A stretch of DNA of 64,000 nucleotides from an uncultured Robinsoniella sp. GTDB taxonomy: Bacteria; Bacillota; Clostridia; Lachnospirales; Lachnospiraceae. The stretch lies in contig UQGG01000008.1 of the NCBI GenBank assembly GCA_900540475.1, positions 1 through 64,000 of the forward strand, written 5' to 3'. Position numbers and translations under genes: made by a program. Under the pieces are notes generated by a model. The model was not told where the DNA came from, searched no databases, and saw only the letters and a list, made by a program, of their open reading frames with translations. Shown here piece after piece: positions 53,737 through 63,215 of the stretch. The first letter of the stretch is position 1. The number at the start of each line of letters is the position of its first letter.

Positions 53737-54537
53737 CTACCTGACACTATTCTGATATCGCTGATACTGTTTCGGCGTCATATCTGTAAACTTCTTAAAA
53801 TGATTGCAAAATGAGGCTGCGTCCTTAAATCCACAGGAATACGCAGTCTCTGTGATGCTGTACTTCCTCGTTTCCAGCATATTCATCGCTGTTTTTAAGC
53901 GAAATTGAATTAAAAACTGCTTTGGCGCACACTGCTCCACATCCATAAAGATTTTATACAGATACGTCCTGTCAATTCCCACATATTTTGCAATATCGCT
54001 GATTTTAATAGGGTATCCATAGTTATGGCAGATATAGTCAACCGCCTTTTGGAAATACTGCTGTTCATAACTTTCTTTTGGTTCATCCGATTCTCTTACC
54101 ATAAGTGCCATGACCTGATAGAACATTCCGGTCAGTTCAAATTCATCTTCTTCATGCTCCAAAAATATCTGAGCAAGTTTTTCCATTCTTTTTATAAACA
54201 AATCTGTCTGTTCCGGGCGGTAAGTCAGTTTATGTTCCCGGAACCCGGTTCGTTTTAATATCCGCTTTGCCTCATAACCGTCAAAAGCAACCCAGGCATA
54301 CTCCCAGGGTTCCTGATCATCTGCTCTGTACAGGGTCATCTCATTTGGATAAATTAAAAAAGCCTCTCCCTGCTGCAAATAAAATTTTCGGCCTCCTGTT
54401 TCATAGGTCCCTTTCCCTTTCAATACCACATGCATCAGGTAATGAGGACGCAGTGCCGGTCCAAAAAAATGACCGGATTCACATTTCTCCCTCCCCGCAT
54501 AGTACACCGACAGAGACTTTGAATACCTGCTTTCCAT
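53737..54537 (-). CDS. AraC-family regulator next to the GH4 alpha-galactosidase
   Basis: 266 residues: an N-terminal cupin-like sugar-sensing domain (about 15-90, PHYLMHVVLKGKGTYETGG) and a C-terminal double helix-turn-helix (about 165-262, with IKISDIAKYVGIDRTYLYK and FKDAASFCNHFKK). Strong GGAGG start. Divergent from the GH4 gene with a 136-base gap, so it is the likely activator of that gene in response to an alpha-galactoside. Confidence 0.92.
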   Translation of the reverse strand: MESRYSKSLSVYYAGREKCESGHFFGPALRPHYLMHVVLKGKGTYETGGRKFYLQQGEAFLIYPNEMTLYRADDQEPWEYAWVAFDGYEAKRILKRTGFREHKLTYRPEQTDLFIKRMEKLAQIFLEHEEDEFELTGMFYQVMALMVRESDEPKESYEQQYFQKAVDYICHNYGYPIKISDIAKYVGIDRTYLYKIFMDVEQCAPKQFLIQFRLKTAMNMLETRKYSITETAYSCGFKDAASFCNHFKKFTDMTPKQYQRYQNSVR

Positions 54538-54589
54538 AGTACCTCCTTTCCATTACTTTTCAACAAATCAACAATTTTTACGAAACAAT

Positions 54590-54618
54590 TTGGATAGTCT
54601 CTCCATTGGATATATTAT
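54590..54618 (+). promoter_or_regulatory. Predicted promoter of the GH4 gene
   Basis: TTGGAT (54590-54595), 17 bases, TATTAT (54613-54618), about 55 bases before the ATG. The A/C-rich region upstream (54560-54588) with CAACAAAT/CAACAAT copies is the probable AraC-type binding zone. Confidence 0.5.
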
Positions 54619-54673
54619 ATAATAATTTACAACAGATAACAAATATAATCCACTCAAAACCAGGAGGTCCTAT

Positions 54674-55996
54674 ATGATTAAAATAACATTTATGGGTGCC
54701 GGAAGCACTATATTTGCAAGAAATGTACTGGGTGACTGTATGTGCACCCCAGCTTTATGCGAAAGTGAAATCGCACTCTACGATATTGACAGGCAGCGCC
54801 TTGAAGATTCTGAAATTATTTTACAGGCAATCAACAAAAACGTAAATGAAGGACGAGCTACCATTAAGACTTATTTAGGAGTAGAAAATCGTAAAGATGC
54901 ACTCCGTAATGCGAATTTTGTTGTTAATGCAATTCAGGTGGGCGGCTATGATCCCTGCACGATTACTGATTTTGAAATCCCTAAAAAATATGGCTTAAGA
55001 CAGACAATTGCAGATACCCTGGGAATCGGCGGTATTATGAGAGCCCTGCGTACCATACCGGTTATGGCTGATTTTGCAAAAGACATGGAAGAAGTATGCC
55101 CAGACACTCTTTTTATGAATTATACCAACCCTATGGCTATGTTAACCGGTTATATGCAGCGCTATACCAAAATTAAAACCGTAGGTCTGTGCCACAGCGT
55201 TCAGAAATGTTCCGAAGATCTGATGAAAGCCCTTGGCATGGAAGATAAACTGGATGGCAGACGGGAACTCATCGCCGGAATCAATCATATGGGATGGCTT
55301 CTGGATCTCCGTGATCAGGACGGAAATGATTTATATCCCGAAATCCGGGAACGTGCTGCAAAGAAAAATGCGGAAGAAAAACATGACGACATGGTTCGTT
55401 ACGAATATATTAATACATTGGGATATTACTGTACAGAATCCAGTGAACATAATTCCGAATATAATTCTTTCTTCATTAAATCCAAATATCCGGAACTGAT
55501 TGAAACATACAATATTCCTTTAGATGAATATCCAAGAAGATGTATCAAACAGATCGCTGAGTGGGAAAGTGAAAAGGCCTCTATTCTAAAGGATGGCAAG
55601 ATCACCCATGAACGTTCCCTGGAATACGCTTCTTACATTATGGAAGCCGTAGTTACCAATAAACCTTATAAAATAGGCGGTAACGTATTGAATACAGGTT
55701 TGATTGACAACCTGCCTGCAGATGCCTGTGTAGAAGTTCCATGCCTTGTAGACGGCAGCGGAGTTACGCCATGCCACGTAGGACGTCTTCCGGTACAGTT
55801 AGCTGCTATGAATATGACCAATATTAATCCTCAGCTGCTTACCATAGAAGCGGCCATTACCAAGGACCGCAGCCATATCTACCAGGCAGCTATGATGGAT
55901 CCTCATACCGGAGCTGAACTTAATATCACTGACATCAAAAAAATGTGTGATGAATTAATCGAAGCACATGGGGATTACATGAAAGATTTCCAATAA
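54674..55996 (+). CDS. melA: GH4 alpha-galactosidase (MelA-like)
   Basis: NAD+ and Mn2+-dependent glycosidase that works by transient oxidation at C3. The 440-residue protein has the N-terminal dinucleotide motif FMGAGSTIFARNVLGD, NYTNPM (150-154), the metal-site Cys173/His174 in GLCHSVQ, His205 in NHMGW, and the GH4 C-terminal region GGNVLNTGLIDNLP. The CHSV form is that of MelA-type alpha-galactosidases; alpha-glucosidases and galacturonidases of the family have other residues at this place. Cytoplasmic; it would hydrolyse melibiose- or galactosylglycan-type substrates taken up by the nearby importer. Monocistronic with a strong terminator. Confidence 0.9.
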   Translation: MIKITFMGAGSTIFARNVLGDCMCTPALCESEIALYDIDRQRLEDSEIILQAINKNVNEGRATIKTYLGVENRKDALRNANFVVNAIQVGGYDPCTITDFEIPKKYGLRQTIADTLGIGGIMRALRTIPVMADFAKDMEEVCPDTLFMNYTNPMAMLTGYMQRYTKIKTVGLCHSVQKCSEDLMKALGMEDKLDGRRELIAGINHMGWLLDLRDQDGNDLYPEIRERAAKKNAEEKHDDMVRYEYINTLGYYCTESSEHNSEYNSFFIKSKYPELIETYNIPLDEYPRRCIKQIAEWESEKASILKDGKITHERSLEYASYIMEAVVTNKPYKIGGNVLNTGLIDNLPADACVEVPCLVDGSGVTPCHVGRLPVQLAAMNMTNINPQLLTIEAAITKDRSHIYQAAMMDPHTGAELNITDIKKMCDELIEAHGDYMKDFQ

Positions 55997-56020
55997 TAAT
56001 TCAGTAAACATGTTATAGCA

Positions 56021-56060
56021 GGGGCGCCCTAAATGCAGTAATTAGGGCGCCCCCTTTTTT
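56021..56060 (+). terminator. Rho-independent terminator of melA
   Basis: Perfect 12-bp arms GGGGCGCCCTAA and TTAGGGCGCCCC, nine-base loop, followed by CTTTTTT. Confidence 0.92.
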
Positions 56061-56132
56061 ATCCTTCAACTCTTAATGCTTTATATTTATCCAGTACATA
56101 AATAAATAAAAATAAACGCAGTTGCAGATTTT

Positions 56133-57050
56133 CTACATCAATTTCTGAAAGTCATCAACTGAATTAGAAGCTGCCGCTATTCTTATCCACCCCGACAATT
56201 TGTCCACATCCTTTTCAGATATAATTTTCTGCCTCAAATCATCTGATACAGTACCTTTCATACCCAGAAATTCTACGATAGCTTCTGCCTTTCCCTGAGA
56301 TAGCCCCTGAGATAATCCCTGAACTATTCCCTGCGAAATCCCATCATCTACCAGCATTTGACCTAATCTTGTCATATTCATTACCTCCTTTACTTCATTC
56401 ATTTCTTCATATTTTAAAAACTTTTCTGCAAGCGCGTAAATTACGGCTTGTATCTTTTGGGCTTCTTCTGCTTTTAAACAAATTTCTCTGCCGACAATCT
56501 GAAGTGCATTTTTTATCCTGTCTTTCATTGGTATTTTTCCCTGCATCAGCGGAGTCAGTGCCAGGGCAACCATTTCCTGCCTTTCAATGGATTTTCCGCG
56601 TGCCTGCTTTTTCAAAAGTTTGTTTATGATACGGTCTGCATTTTTATCCTGCATAATGATAGGGATTACCCGATATGTATTAATTCCTTCTGTAAATTGA
56701 TATTGCGGATTTTTAATCTTCCCGGAAAATAATACGTAGGTCACAACCGGCACCTTATTTTCCTGGCTGGTTATTGCCTCGTACACCCGAAACCTTTTTA
56801 GATCCGTAATCCCTCCATTGGTAGACTGAAACTCAAAATGTTTCCAGGTTCCGTCCTCCATAATCAGATTCATATCTTCATACAGCCTTTTTATTTCCAT
56901 ATGAATCTCTTCCGTCGGGGCAATCATCTTTACCTTCCCTTTGATCCCTAAATAAGGGAGCATCTCATCTGCAAAAAAACGTACCATAGTTTTCATGACC
57001 GAATCTTCAATCTGATTAGCTCCGGTCTGCTTTTGTTTCACTTCCTGCAT
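56133..57050 (-). CDS. Rpn/YhgA-like family PD-(D/E)XK nuclease-like protein
   Basis: 305 residues. Residues 10-130 carry the Rpn-type nuclease core (VMKTMVRFFADEMLPYLGI, MEDGTWKHFEFQST; the catalytic motif D..EFQ has Gln in place of Lys as usual for these proteins), and the C-terminal part has the family's GISQGIVQGLSQGLSQG repeats. Rpn proteins promote recombination and are often mobile or multi-copy (some are called transposases). It is alone on its strand between the melA terminator and the next gene; its role here is unknown. Confidence 0.85.
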   Translation of the reverse strand: MQEVKQKQTGANQIEDSVMKTMVRFFADEMLPYLGIKGKVKMIAPTEEIHMEIKRLYEDMNLIMEDGTWKHFEFQSTNGGITDLKRFRVYEAITSQENKVPVVTYVLFSGKIKNPQYQFTEGINTYRVIPIIMQDKNADRIINKLLKKQARGKSIERQEMVALALTPLMQGKIPMKDRIKNALQIVGREICLKAEEAQKIQAVIYALAEKFLKYEEMNEVKEVMNMTRLGQMLVDDGISQGIVQGLSQGLSQGKAEAIVEFLGMKGTVSDDLRQKIISEKDVDKLSGWIRIAAASNSVDDFQKLM

Positions 57051-57434
57051 ATAACCTCACTTTCCATATACTAATGCAGAAATTTACCTATTTCAAAAAC
57101 AGAGCAAATCAGAAATTGCTCCACATATAAGATAATGGCTGAATTTATATTTTTATTTTTAATTGAATTTCGCTTTGAAATAAAGCGTAGAATAAAACCA
57201 GAAATTAGAATTTAGTGCTTAATGCTTATAAAATAGATAAATTTTCGCATCAAACCACTATCTTATTAAAAATAATAGCAAACTAATTCTTTGCTGTCAA
57301 TATGTATTCAGAGTATACTTTTATATCGAGTCAGAAAATGCCAGTTTCTCTGCAATCCCCACACCCTCTTTAAGTTGACGCATTTCCCCCGCTATATTAT
57401 AATAAACATACAGTTAAATAGAGGAGGGGATTAC
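57051..57434. other. 384-base gap with the promoter of the second AraC gene
   Basis: The left two-thirds is A+T-rich with a small hairpin (GAGCAAAT/AATTGCTC type, 57102-57121) and no coding evidence. At the right end TTGACG (57375-57380), 17 bases, TATAAT (57398-57403) on the plus strand is a near-consensus promoter 31 bases before the AraC ATG. Confidence 0.65.
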
Positions 57435-58346
57435 ATGGAATTACAGGTTGGTTATACCGACTCTGCCAACTACAAGTGTCTGGAAGACCTGCAGCGTGAC
57501 TATGTGGATTTGTACCTGAGCTATTGTGGGATTGAAAATTGTGAAGCCGGATTTGGCTTTGGGCCCCAGACCAGAACGGAATATGTGATACATGTCATAA
57601 CGAAAGGCAGAGGCTTTTTTCAAGTAGGCAAAGAAATATATCCTCTGGAAAAGGATCAGGCTTTTTTAATTACACCTGGCGTAGAGAGCTATTACGAGGC
57701 TGATAAAGAAGATCCCTGGTCATATGTTTGGATAGGATTTAATGGTCTGAAGTCCTATGAATGCATTTCAAATGCCGGTTTTTCAAAAGAAGAACCTACT
57801 ATTTCACTTAATTGTACGGACAAGCTGATTTCCTGTATTTCTCAAATGCTGGAGGCACGACAGCTTACTTACGCAAATGAACTAAAGCGTGGCAGTTTAT
57901 TAATGCAATTTATGGCTTTCATCATTGAAGACTATTCCCTTCGGGATCAGGAACATATTAACTACGATTATTCCGGAGCAATCTATGTAAAGCATGCAAT
58001 TAATTTTATGTCCCACAACTACTCGAAAAAGATAAAAATTAATGACCTTGCTAATTATATCGGCATTAACCGAAGCTATCTTACCAATAGCTTTAAAAAA
58101 GCAATGGGTGTCTCACCACAGGAATTCCTGGTAAATCTTCGTATGAATAAAGCGGCTTCTCTCCTACAAAAAACGGCTTTACCAATCAGTACGATTGCGA
58201 TCCAGGTTGGCTATGACGACCCATTGGCTTTTTCCAAGATATTTAAACAAAAATACAGTGTCAGTCCAAAAGGATTCCGGGAAATGCCGGAACAGCTTGT
58301 GACACTGGGGAAAAAAAATGATTACGTAAATGTACGCTCATTGTAA
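57435..58346 (+). CDS. AraC-family regulator of the sugar importer
   Basis: The ATG at 57435 (MELQVGYTDS) follows GAGGAGGGG; the ORF track to 57291 has no site. The 303-residue protein has an AraC-type cupin domain (about 50-125, RTEYVIHVITKGRGFFQVG) and a double helix-turn-helix at the C terminus (about 185-285, KIKINDLANYIGINRSYL, ISTIAIQVGYDDPLAFSKIF). It is convergent with the importer genes and probably controls them or the GH36 gene. Confidence 0.92.
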   Translation: MELQVGYTDSANYKCLEDLQRDYVDLYLSYCGIENCEAGFGFGPQTRTEYVIHVITKGRGFFQVGKEIYPLEKDQAFLITPGVESYYEADKEDPWSYVWIGFNGLKSYECISNAGFSKEEPTISLNCTDKLISCISQMLEARQLTYANELKRGSLLMQFMAFIIEDYSLRDQEHINYDYSGAIYVKHAINFMSHNYSKKIKINDLANYIGINRSYLTNSFKKAMGVSPQEFLVNLRMNKAASLLQKTALPISTIAIQVGYDDPLAFSKIFKQKYSVSPKGFREMPEQLVTLGKKNDYVNVRSL

Positions 58347-58373
58347 GCTGTTAAACATAAAGCTTCTGAGTGT

Positions 58374-58402
58374 AAAAGGGGGCGTTTTAAGCGTCCCCTT
58401 TT
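58374..58402. terminator. Bidirectional terminator between the AraC gene and the importer operon
   Basis: AAAAGGGGGCG (58374-58384) pairs with CGTCCCCTTTT (58392-58402) apart from one mismatch; the flanking A and T runs make it work on both strands between convergent genes. Confidence 0.8.
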
Positions 58403-58412
58403 GTAATTCTCA

Positions 58413-59243
58413 TTATAATTTACCACCTGAGGTAGCAATACCTTCGATGAATTGTTTTTGAAAGATTACATAAATAATGATCATCGGAAGACAGGCGATC
58501 AGAGAAGCTGCCATCAGTTCCGGGAACTTCGTTACATACTGCCCCTGCATTTTAGCCAGTGCCGCTGACAGGGTAAGCATATTCTTGTCTGTATTTACAA
58601 TCATCGGCCACATCAGGTCTTTAAATGCGAAAACCGCTGTAAAGATACCCAGTGCCACCATTGCTGATCTTGTGAGCGGTGCCATAATAAACAGAAATGT
58701 CTGTCCGATATTACAGCCGTCCAGTCTCGCTGCCTCTTCCAGATCATTTGGCAGTCCCATGTATCCCTGTCTCAGCAGGAAGGTTCCAAATGCTGTAACA
58801 AGACCCGGGAAGACCAGCGCAAAAATGGTATTCATCATACCCATTTTACTGATCATTAAGTACTGAGGAATGATAAAAATCTGTGCCGGTATCATCATCT
58901 GAAATAACACCAGTGAAAACATCAGGTTTTTTCCTTTGAAATTCAGACGTCCAAAGGCATAACCTGCCATGGTAGCTGTGATAACCGCACACAAAACTCT
59001 TCCAACAATTAACAATAATGTATTTTTATAAAGCAGCAGGAAGTTCATATTACTCCAAACCGCTTTAAACGCGTCTGTTCTCCACACCTGGGGAAAAATT
59101 ACAAACGGGTCTACCTGCGTCGCTTCTGTTACCGATTTAAATGCCGTTAATATCATCCAGAGGAAAGGCACAAGCATGGTAATAGAAATTAAAATCAATA
59201 TGACATGAATCAATACTGAAACAGCTTTTCTCTTTGTTTCCAT
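58413..59243 (-). CDS. Carbohydrate ABC transporter permease, MalG-like
   Basis: 276 residues, six membrane segments and the EAA loop LEEAARLDGCNIGQTFLFIMAPL (near residue 190). GGAGGG precedes its ATG. Follows the MalF-like gene by 14 bases. Third and last gene of the importer; the operon ends at the terminator 58374-58402. The ATPase is missing from the operon. Confidence 0.92.
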   Translation of the reverse strand: METKRKAVSVLIHVILILISITMLVPFLWMILTAFKSVTEATQVDPFVIFPQVWRTDAFKAVWSNMNFLLLYKNTLLLIVGRVLCAVITATMAGYAFGRLNFKGKNLMFSLVLFQMMIPAQIFIIPQYLMISKMGMMNTIFALVFPGLVTAFGTFLLRQGYMGLPNDLEEAARLDGCNIGQTFLFIMAPLTRSAMVALGIFTAVFAFKDLMWPMIVNTDKNMLTLSAALAKMQGQYVTKFPELMAASLIACLPMIIIYVIFQKQFIEGIATSGGKL

Positions 59244-59257
59244 AGCTTTCCCTCCTT

Positions 59258-60154
59258 CTAATTATAGTGAACCCATTTTTTCTGCCCGATCATCTGGAAT
59301 ACGGTAATAATCATGATTACTACCAGAAGCAGCACAACGATTGTTGAACCGTAACCGAGATTTTTCTCCGTAAAGGAATAACGGTAGAACAAATATACCA
59401 GAGACTGCGTCTTTTCCAGCGCCGGATTGGATTTATCCATCACCATGAAGATCAAGTCAAATACCTGTAAGGCACCGATCACTCTTGTAACTAATACAAA
59501 GAAAATCGTAGGGGAGATCAGCGGAATGGTAATGTGGAAAAACTGCTTGATTCCGGTGGCTCCATCAATTTCCGCAGCTTCATAATAATCATGCGGAACC
59601 TCCTGTAACCCAGACAGGAACAATACCATATTGTAACCGATAATTGACCATACCCCGATAACTGCAATGGCGAATACTGCAATCTTTGGATTGGAAATCC
59701 AGTTTGTTTTTGTATGGAGCAGATTATTGATCAAACCAAAATCAGAGTTATACAACCATCTCCAGACCATGGCAATCGCTGCAGGAGCGGCAACCATCGG
59801 CAGGAAAAAAATCGTTCTGTATATGCCGCGTCCCTTCATCTTGCGATTCAGAAGAACGGCTAATACTAGTGCAATTACGATTGAAAAAGGTACTTCCACA
59901 ATTGCGTATTTAAAGGTATTTAAAAGCGCCTGCCATACCTGGCCATCATTGAATAACTTGGTATAATTAGCTGCGCCAACAAAAATATTTCCTTTGCCAA
60001 AATCTCCGGTCTTGAAAAAACTCTGGTAAATCGTCTGAATGATCGGGATAATATTCAAGACAATCAAACCTATCATAGTCGGTAATATAAACGCCCAGCC
60101 CCAGAGAAACTCGTTGCGGGCACGTGCAGTTCCTTTTGCTCTTGGTTTTGCCAT
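59258..60154 (-). CDS. Carbohydrate ABC transporter permease, MalF-like
   Basis: 298 residues: a basic N terminus (MAKPRAKGTARARNEF), six membrane segments and the EAA loop YEAAEIDGATGIKQFFHITIPL around residue 200. It pairs with the MalG-like gene after it. The gap upstream to the binding-protein gene holds a stem-loop at 60225-60277, which may set the ratio of binding protein to permease. Confidence 0.92.
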   Translation of the reverse strand: MAKPRAKGTARARNEFLWGWAFILPTMIGLIVLNIIPIIQTIYQSFFKTGDFGKGNIFVGAANYTKLFNDGQVWQALLNTFKYAIVEVPFSIVIALVLAVLLNRKMKGRGIYRTIFFLPMVAAPAAIAMVWRWLYNSDFGLINNLLHTKTNWISNPKIAVFAIAVIGVWSIIGYNMVLFLSGLQEVPHDYYEAAEIDGATGIKQFFHITIPLISPTIFFVLVTRVIGALQVFDLIFMVMDKSNPALEKTQSLVYLFYRYSFTEKNLGYGSTIVVLLLVVIMIITVFQMIGQKKWVHYN

Positions 60155-60224
60155 ATTCTCACTCCTCTTTTTATGTATTGCAAATCATTGGAAGAAACGT
60201 AAAGGTACCAATCTTCACCATTAC

Positions 60225-60277
60225 GCCAGAGCATGTCTGAAATAGCTTTTTGGCTTACATTTCAAACAGACTCTGGC
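60225..60277 (-). repeat. Stem-loop between binding-protein and permease genes
   Basis: Arms GCCAGAGCATGTCTGAAAT (60225-60243) and ATTTCAAACAGACTCTGGC (60259-60277) pair with small internal mismatches. No T-run follows on the minus strand, so it looks like a 3'-end stabiliser of the binding-protein message, usual in importer operons, more than a terminator. CAAACA..CTCTGG also appears at the end of the palindrome at 37165-37321. Confidence 0.6.
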
Positions 60278-60313
60278 ACCTTTTCTAAGCTGTTAATTCA
60301 TTTATTAGAAGCA

Positions 60314-61678
60314 TTACTCTTCTGCAAGAATTGCATTCATTTCTGTTGCTGCTTCTTTACAAGCATCTTCCATGCTCTTATCACCGGTCCATGCATTCTT
60401 TAAAACTTCGTTAACCTTGTTTTCCCAGGTAACTGTCTTTGTAGAATATGGTCTGATCACCATGTTTTCCGGTTTCATAACATCCAGGAAAGACTGGAGA
60501 TTAAATTCCGGTACTGACTGTGCCCATGCATCTGAGGTTCCGTTATAAGCTGACATGGTAACACCTAACTGTGCCTGTTTTTCCTGTGCTTCTTTTGAAC
60601 CTAAATATTCGATTAACTGCCATGCTTCATCCGTATGGGAACCATTTGCTGCAGCTGCCCAGCCCAGTCCGTTATAGATCGTTTTTCTTGTTCCGTCCGG
60701 TGCGCTTGGAATTACTGCAAAGCTTGCGTTTTCTTTGGAATATTCATTGTCACGATAGTAAGCAACCATCCAGGAACCCTGGGGAATCATTGCAACTTTT
60801 CCTGAAGTAAATAATGCTTCCGGATTTGTCTCAGACATTGTCTCCTGGCTTGGCATGGAGCCGTCTTTAATCATCTGCTCGATAATCTGCATTCCTTTGA
60901 TTGTATTTGGATCGTCATAGCCAGAAGTTTTCTTATCATCGCTGATAACCTTACCGCCCATATCATAAATCATATTGTAATAACCATCCTGGTTATTGGT
61001 ATTGCGGATTGCGCTTCCATACTGGCTGCCATCCTCTTTTGTCAGTTTCTTAGCAGTTTCCACAAAGGTATCCCATGTCCAGGTATCATCCGGATAAGCA
61101 ACTCCGGCGTCATCAAACATTTTCTTATTATATACCAATGCTACAGTATCCACATCCTTTGGCACTGAATAATACTTATCATCGTAAGTGTACAGGCCCC
61201 AGATATCTTCCGGATAGTTTGCCGGGTCAATCACATCACTGCTGGAAATCTTATCTGTTAAATCTAATAACATATCGTTTGACATATATCTGGCACTTTC
61301 GTTAGAGTGCATCCAGAATACATCCGGCAGCGTTCCGCCCTGGGCACCTGCCTCTAGCAATGTCCAATACTCATCCCAGGTTACTACCTGAAGATTAGTC
61401 TTGATGCCGGTTTTGGTGGTAAAGTCACCCAGAATTTCATTAATACCCGGCTCCTGGTTTGCATCCCAGATCATTACAGATAAGGTATCCCCGGAAGCAG
61501 TATTCTCTGCTGATTCACTTCCTGCTGCCTGCGTCTCATCTGCAGCCTGTGTATCTCCGGCTGCCTGCGTTTCCGGTGCTTTTGTTCCTTCCGTACTGCC
61601 GGATCCACCACCGCATGCGGTAAGTGATAACGCCATTGCTGCTGCCATAGTCAAAGTTACTACCTTTTTCAATTTCAT
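60314..61678 (-). CDS. Sugar-binding lipoprotein of the ABC importer
   Basis: 454 residues, type 1 extracellular solute-binding protein: lipobox LTAC (Cys22), a Thr/Ala/Glu linker (about 25-65), then the binding domain (DVFWMHSNESARYM, DTVALVYNKKMFDDAGVAYP, GKVAMIPQGSWMVAYYRD). The domain resembles binders of oligosaccharides such as melibiose/raffinose-type sugars; specificity cannot be read out. First gene of the three-gene importer; an extended -10 (TGATATAAT) lies about 86 bases upstream of its ATG at 61764-61772. Confidence 0.93.
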   Translation of the reverse strand: MKLKKVVTLTMAAAMALSLTACGGGSGSTEGTKAPETQAAGDTQAADETQAAGSESAENTASGDTLSVMIWDANQEPGINEILGDFTTKTGIKTNLQVVTWDEYWTLLEAGAQGGTLPDVFWMHSNESARYMSNDMLLDLTDKISSSDVIDPANYPEDIWGLYTYDDKYYSVPKDVDTVALVYNKKMFDDAGVAYPDDTWTWDTFVETAKKLTKEDGSQYGSAIRNTNNQDGYYNMIYDMGGKVISDDKKTSGYDDPNTIKGMQIIEQMIKDGSMPSQETMSETNPEALFTSGKVAMIPQGSWMVAYYRDNEYSKENASFAVIPSAPDGTRKTIYNGLGWAAAANGSHTDEAWQLIEYLGSKEAQEKQAQLGVTMSAYNGTSDAWAQSVPEFNLQSFLDVMKPENMVIRPYSTKTVTWENKVNEVLKNAWTGDKSMEDACKEAATEMNAILAEE

Positions 61679-62396
61679 ACTTATTTCCTCCTTTAAAATA
61701 AATATTGTCTAAAGTTCCAAATTTCTCACCATTTTTTCAATCGGTGTTTTCTAACTTGTCCCTATTATATCAAATATGGTAAAATGTTAAATGGTTAATC
61801 GTAGTGTTTTTATGTCAAAATGTTATTTATATATAAACAAAGCTAATTTTTATGTGCACATTGACCACTTTAAGGTTTTTTCTTTAAAATATCAAAAATT
61901 GATCATTTATTTTTTGCACATTATATCCATGTTTTATTTATTTTTTTGTGCATTATTATTTCATAGCACCATGTATATATCACATTTTTCCATATTTTTT
62001 GCGGTATTCCATGTTTATCCGACATTTCTCCATTGCATATTTATGAAAAATCTTTAGATTTTGCGCAATACATCAATATATTTAGACAATCACATACACT
62101 GTCTGCTCACTATTTTAGCCCAAAACACAAATATCATACTGCAAAATAACATTTTTCCTCATATTCCCTCCAGCAAACTCAATTATGAATTGCAGACCGG
62201 GGATATTATAGAGTAGCATAAGATTACTGATTTGACAAATTTGACATAGATTGTTTACACTATGCCATTGCTATTTAACGGAATAATACCTATAATTTTT
62301 GACAATGATTTGTATCATCTGCTATACTGTTTCAGAATGTATTTCTTATTATCATACAGACATACTGTATAAGATACCAGAAAGGTGGGACCATTT
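61679..62396. other. 718-base A+T-rich divergent regulatory region
   Basis: Contains the extended -10 TGATATAAT for the minus-strand importer (61764-61772) and, for the plus-strand DUF624 gene, TTGACA (62299-62304), 18 bases, TATACT (62323-62328), with the inverted repeat ATGAT-TTGT-ATCAT (62305-62318) inside the spacer. The middle 61800-62200 is extremely A+T-rich with only spurious short frames and I see no gene or RNA in it. Confidence 0.55.
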
Positions 62397-63053
62397 ATGG
62401 GATTCTTAAATCCAGACAATTTTTTAAACAGATTTTTCGGTAAAGTAGGCGATGTTATAACGTTGAATATCTTATTCATCCTCTGTTCCATACCACTATT
62501 TACCATAGGGGCATCGGCTACTGCTCTTTACTACGCCTCCATGAAAATGATAAAAGGTGATGAAACCATTGCCAGAAAGGATTTTATAAAATCCTTTAAA
62601 GAAAACTTCAAACAATCCACCATCGTTTGGCTGGTATTTGTAGTGATTGCCGTTATACTGATCTTCAATATACAGTTTTTAGTTACACAAGAGTCATCCT
62701 ATGGAAATATGCTGAAATATCTTTCCTATGGCATCTCAGCAATTGTCGTTTTCGAATTGCTGTACATTTTCCCGGTAATTGGAGCATTTGCCAACACCAC
62801 TAAAAACCTGCTGAAAAATGCCTTCCTGTTCACCTACATGCATATTCCATCAACCTTAGTGATGGCTCTGCTGTGGGTAATACCATTAAGCCTGACTTTT
62901 ACTGATTTAAAGCTGGCACCTTTATATCTGTTCTGCTGGTTTTTCTTTGGCTTTGCTCTGCTTGTACTGATCTGTTCCTGGTTTTTATATCGGATTTTTA
63001 AGAAATACCTTCCAGCTGAGGAGGAAGAAACAGAAACCGCAGCTCACATGTAG
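62397..63053 (+). CDS. DUF624 (YesL-like) membrane protein
   Basis: I choose the ATG at 62397 (MGFLNPDNF) after AGAAAGGTGGG; the ORF starts 12 bases up at GTG. The 218-residue protein has an amphipathic start (NFLNRFFGKVGDVITLN) and about five hydrophobic segments, with IPLFTIGASATALYYASMKM characteristic of DUF624. Such proteins commonly sit in sugar-importer operons of Firmicutes and may help or regulate the ABC transporter; their role is not known. Divergent from the importer, it is followed by a terminator. Confidence 0.88.
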   Translation: MGFLNPDNFLNRFFGKVGDVITLNILFILCSIPLFTIGASATALYYASMKMIKGDETIARKDFIKSFKENFKQSTIVWLVFVVIAVILIFNIQFLVTQESSYGNMLKYLSYGISAIVVFELLYIFPVIGAFANTTKNLLKNAFLFTYMHIPSTLVMALLWVIPLSLTFTDLKLAPLYLFCWFFFGFALLVLICSWFLYRIFKKYLPAEEEETETAAHM

Positions 63054-63099
63054 GACGAGACAATACAGAAACTGCAAAACTCTGACATATCAGAATATA

Positions 63100-63135
63100 A
63101 AAACTGCCCCCTGTTAAACAGAGAGGGCAGTTTTT
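63100..63135. terminator. Bidirectional terminator between DUF624 and GH36 genes
   Basis: AAAACTGCCC (63100-63109) and GGGCAGTTTT (63125-63134) form a 10-bp stem with T-run on the plus strand and an equivalent T-run on the minus strand. Confidence 0.85.
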
Positions 63136-63215
63136 ATACCTGTTACTTCTTAATCTTATAAAAAGAATCTTGTACACTCATTGTAACTGTGTCTAATAAT
63201 TTTGATATCTCATAG

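Noticed and set aside
56133..57050. Insertion sequence transposase
   Set aside because: The Rpn/YhgA family is sometimes labelled transposase, but no terminal inverted repeats or target duplications are visible.
61791..62057. 88-residue plus-strand frame in the large intergenic region
   Set aside because: The frame is Phe/Ile/Tyr/His-rich as expected for random A+T-rich DNA, has no ribosome binding site and no conserved motif.
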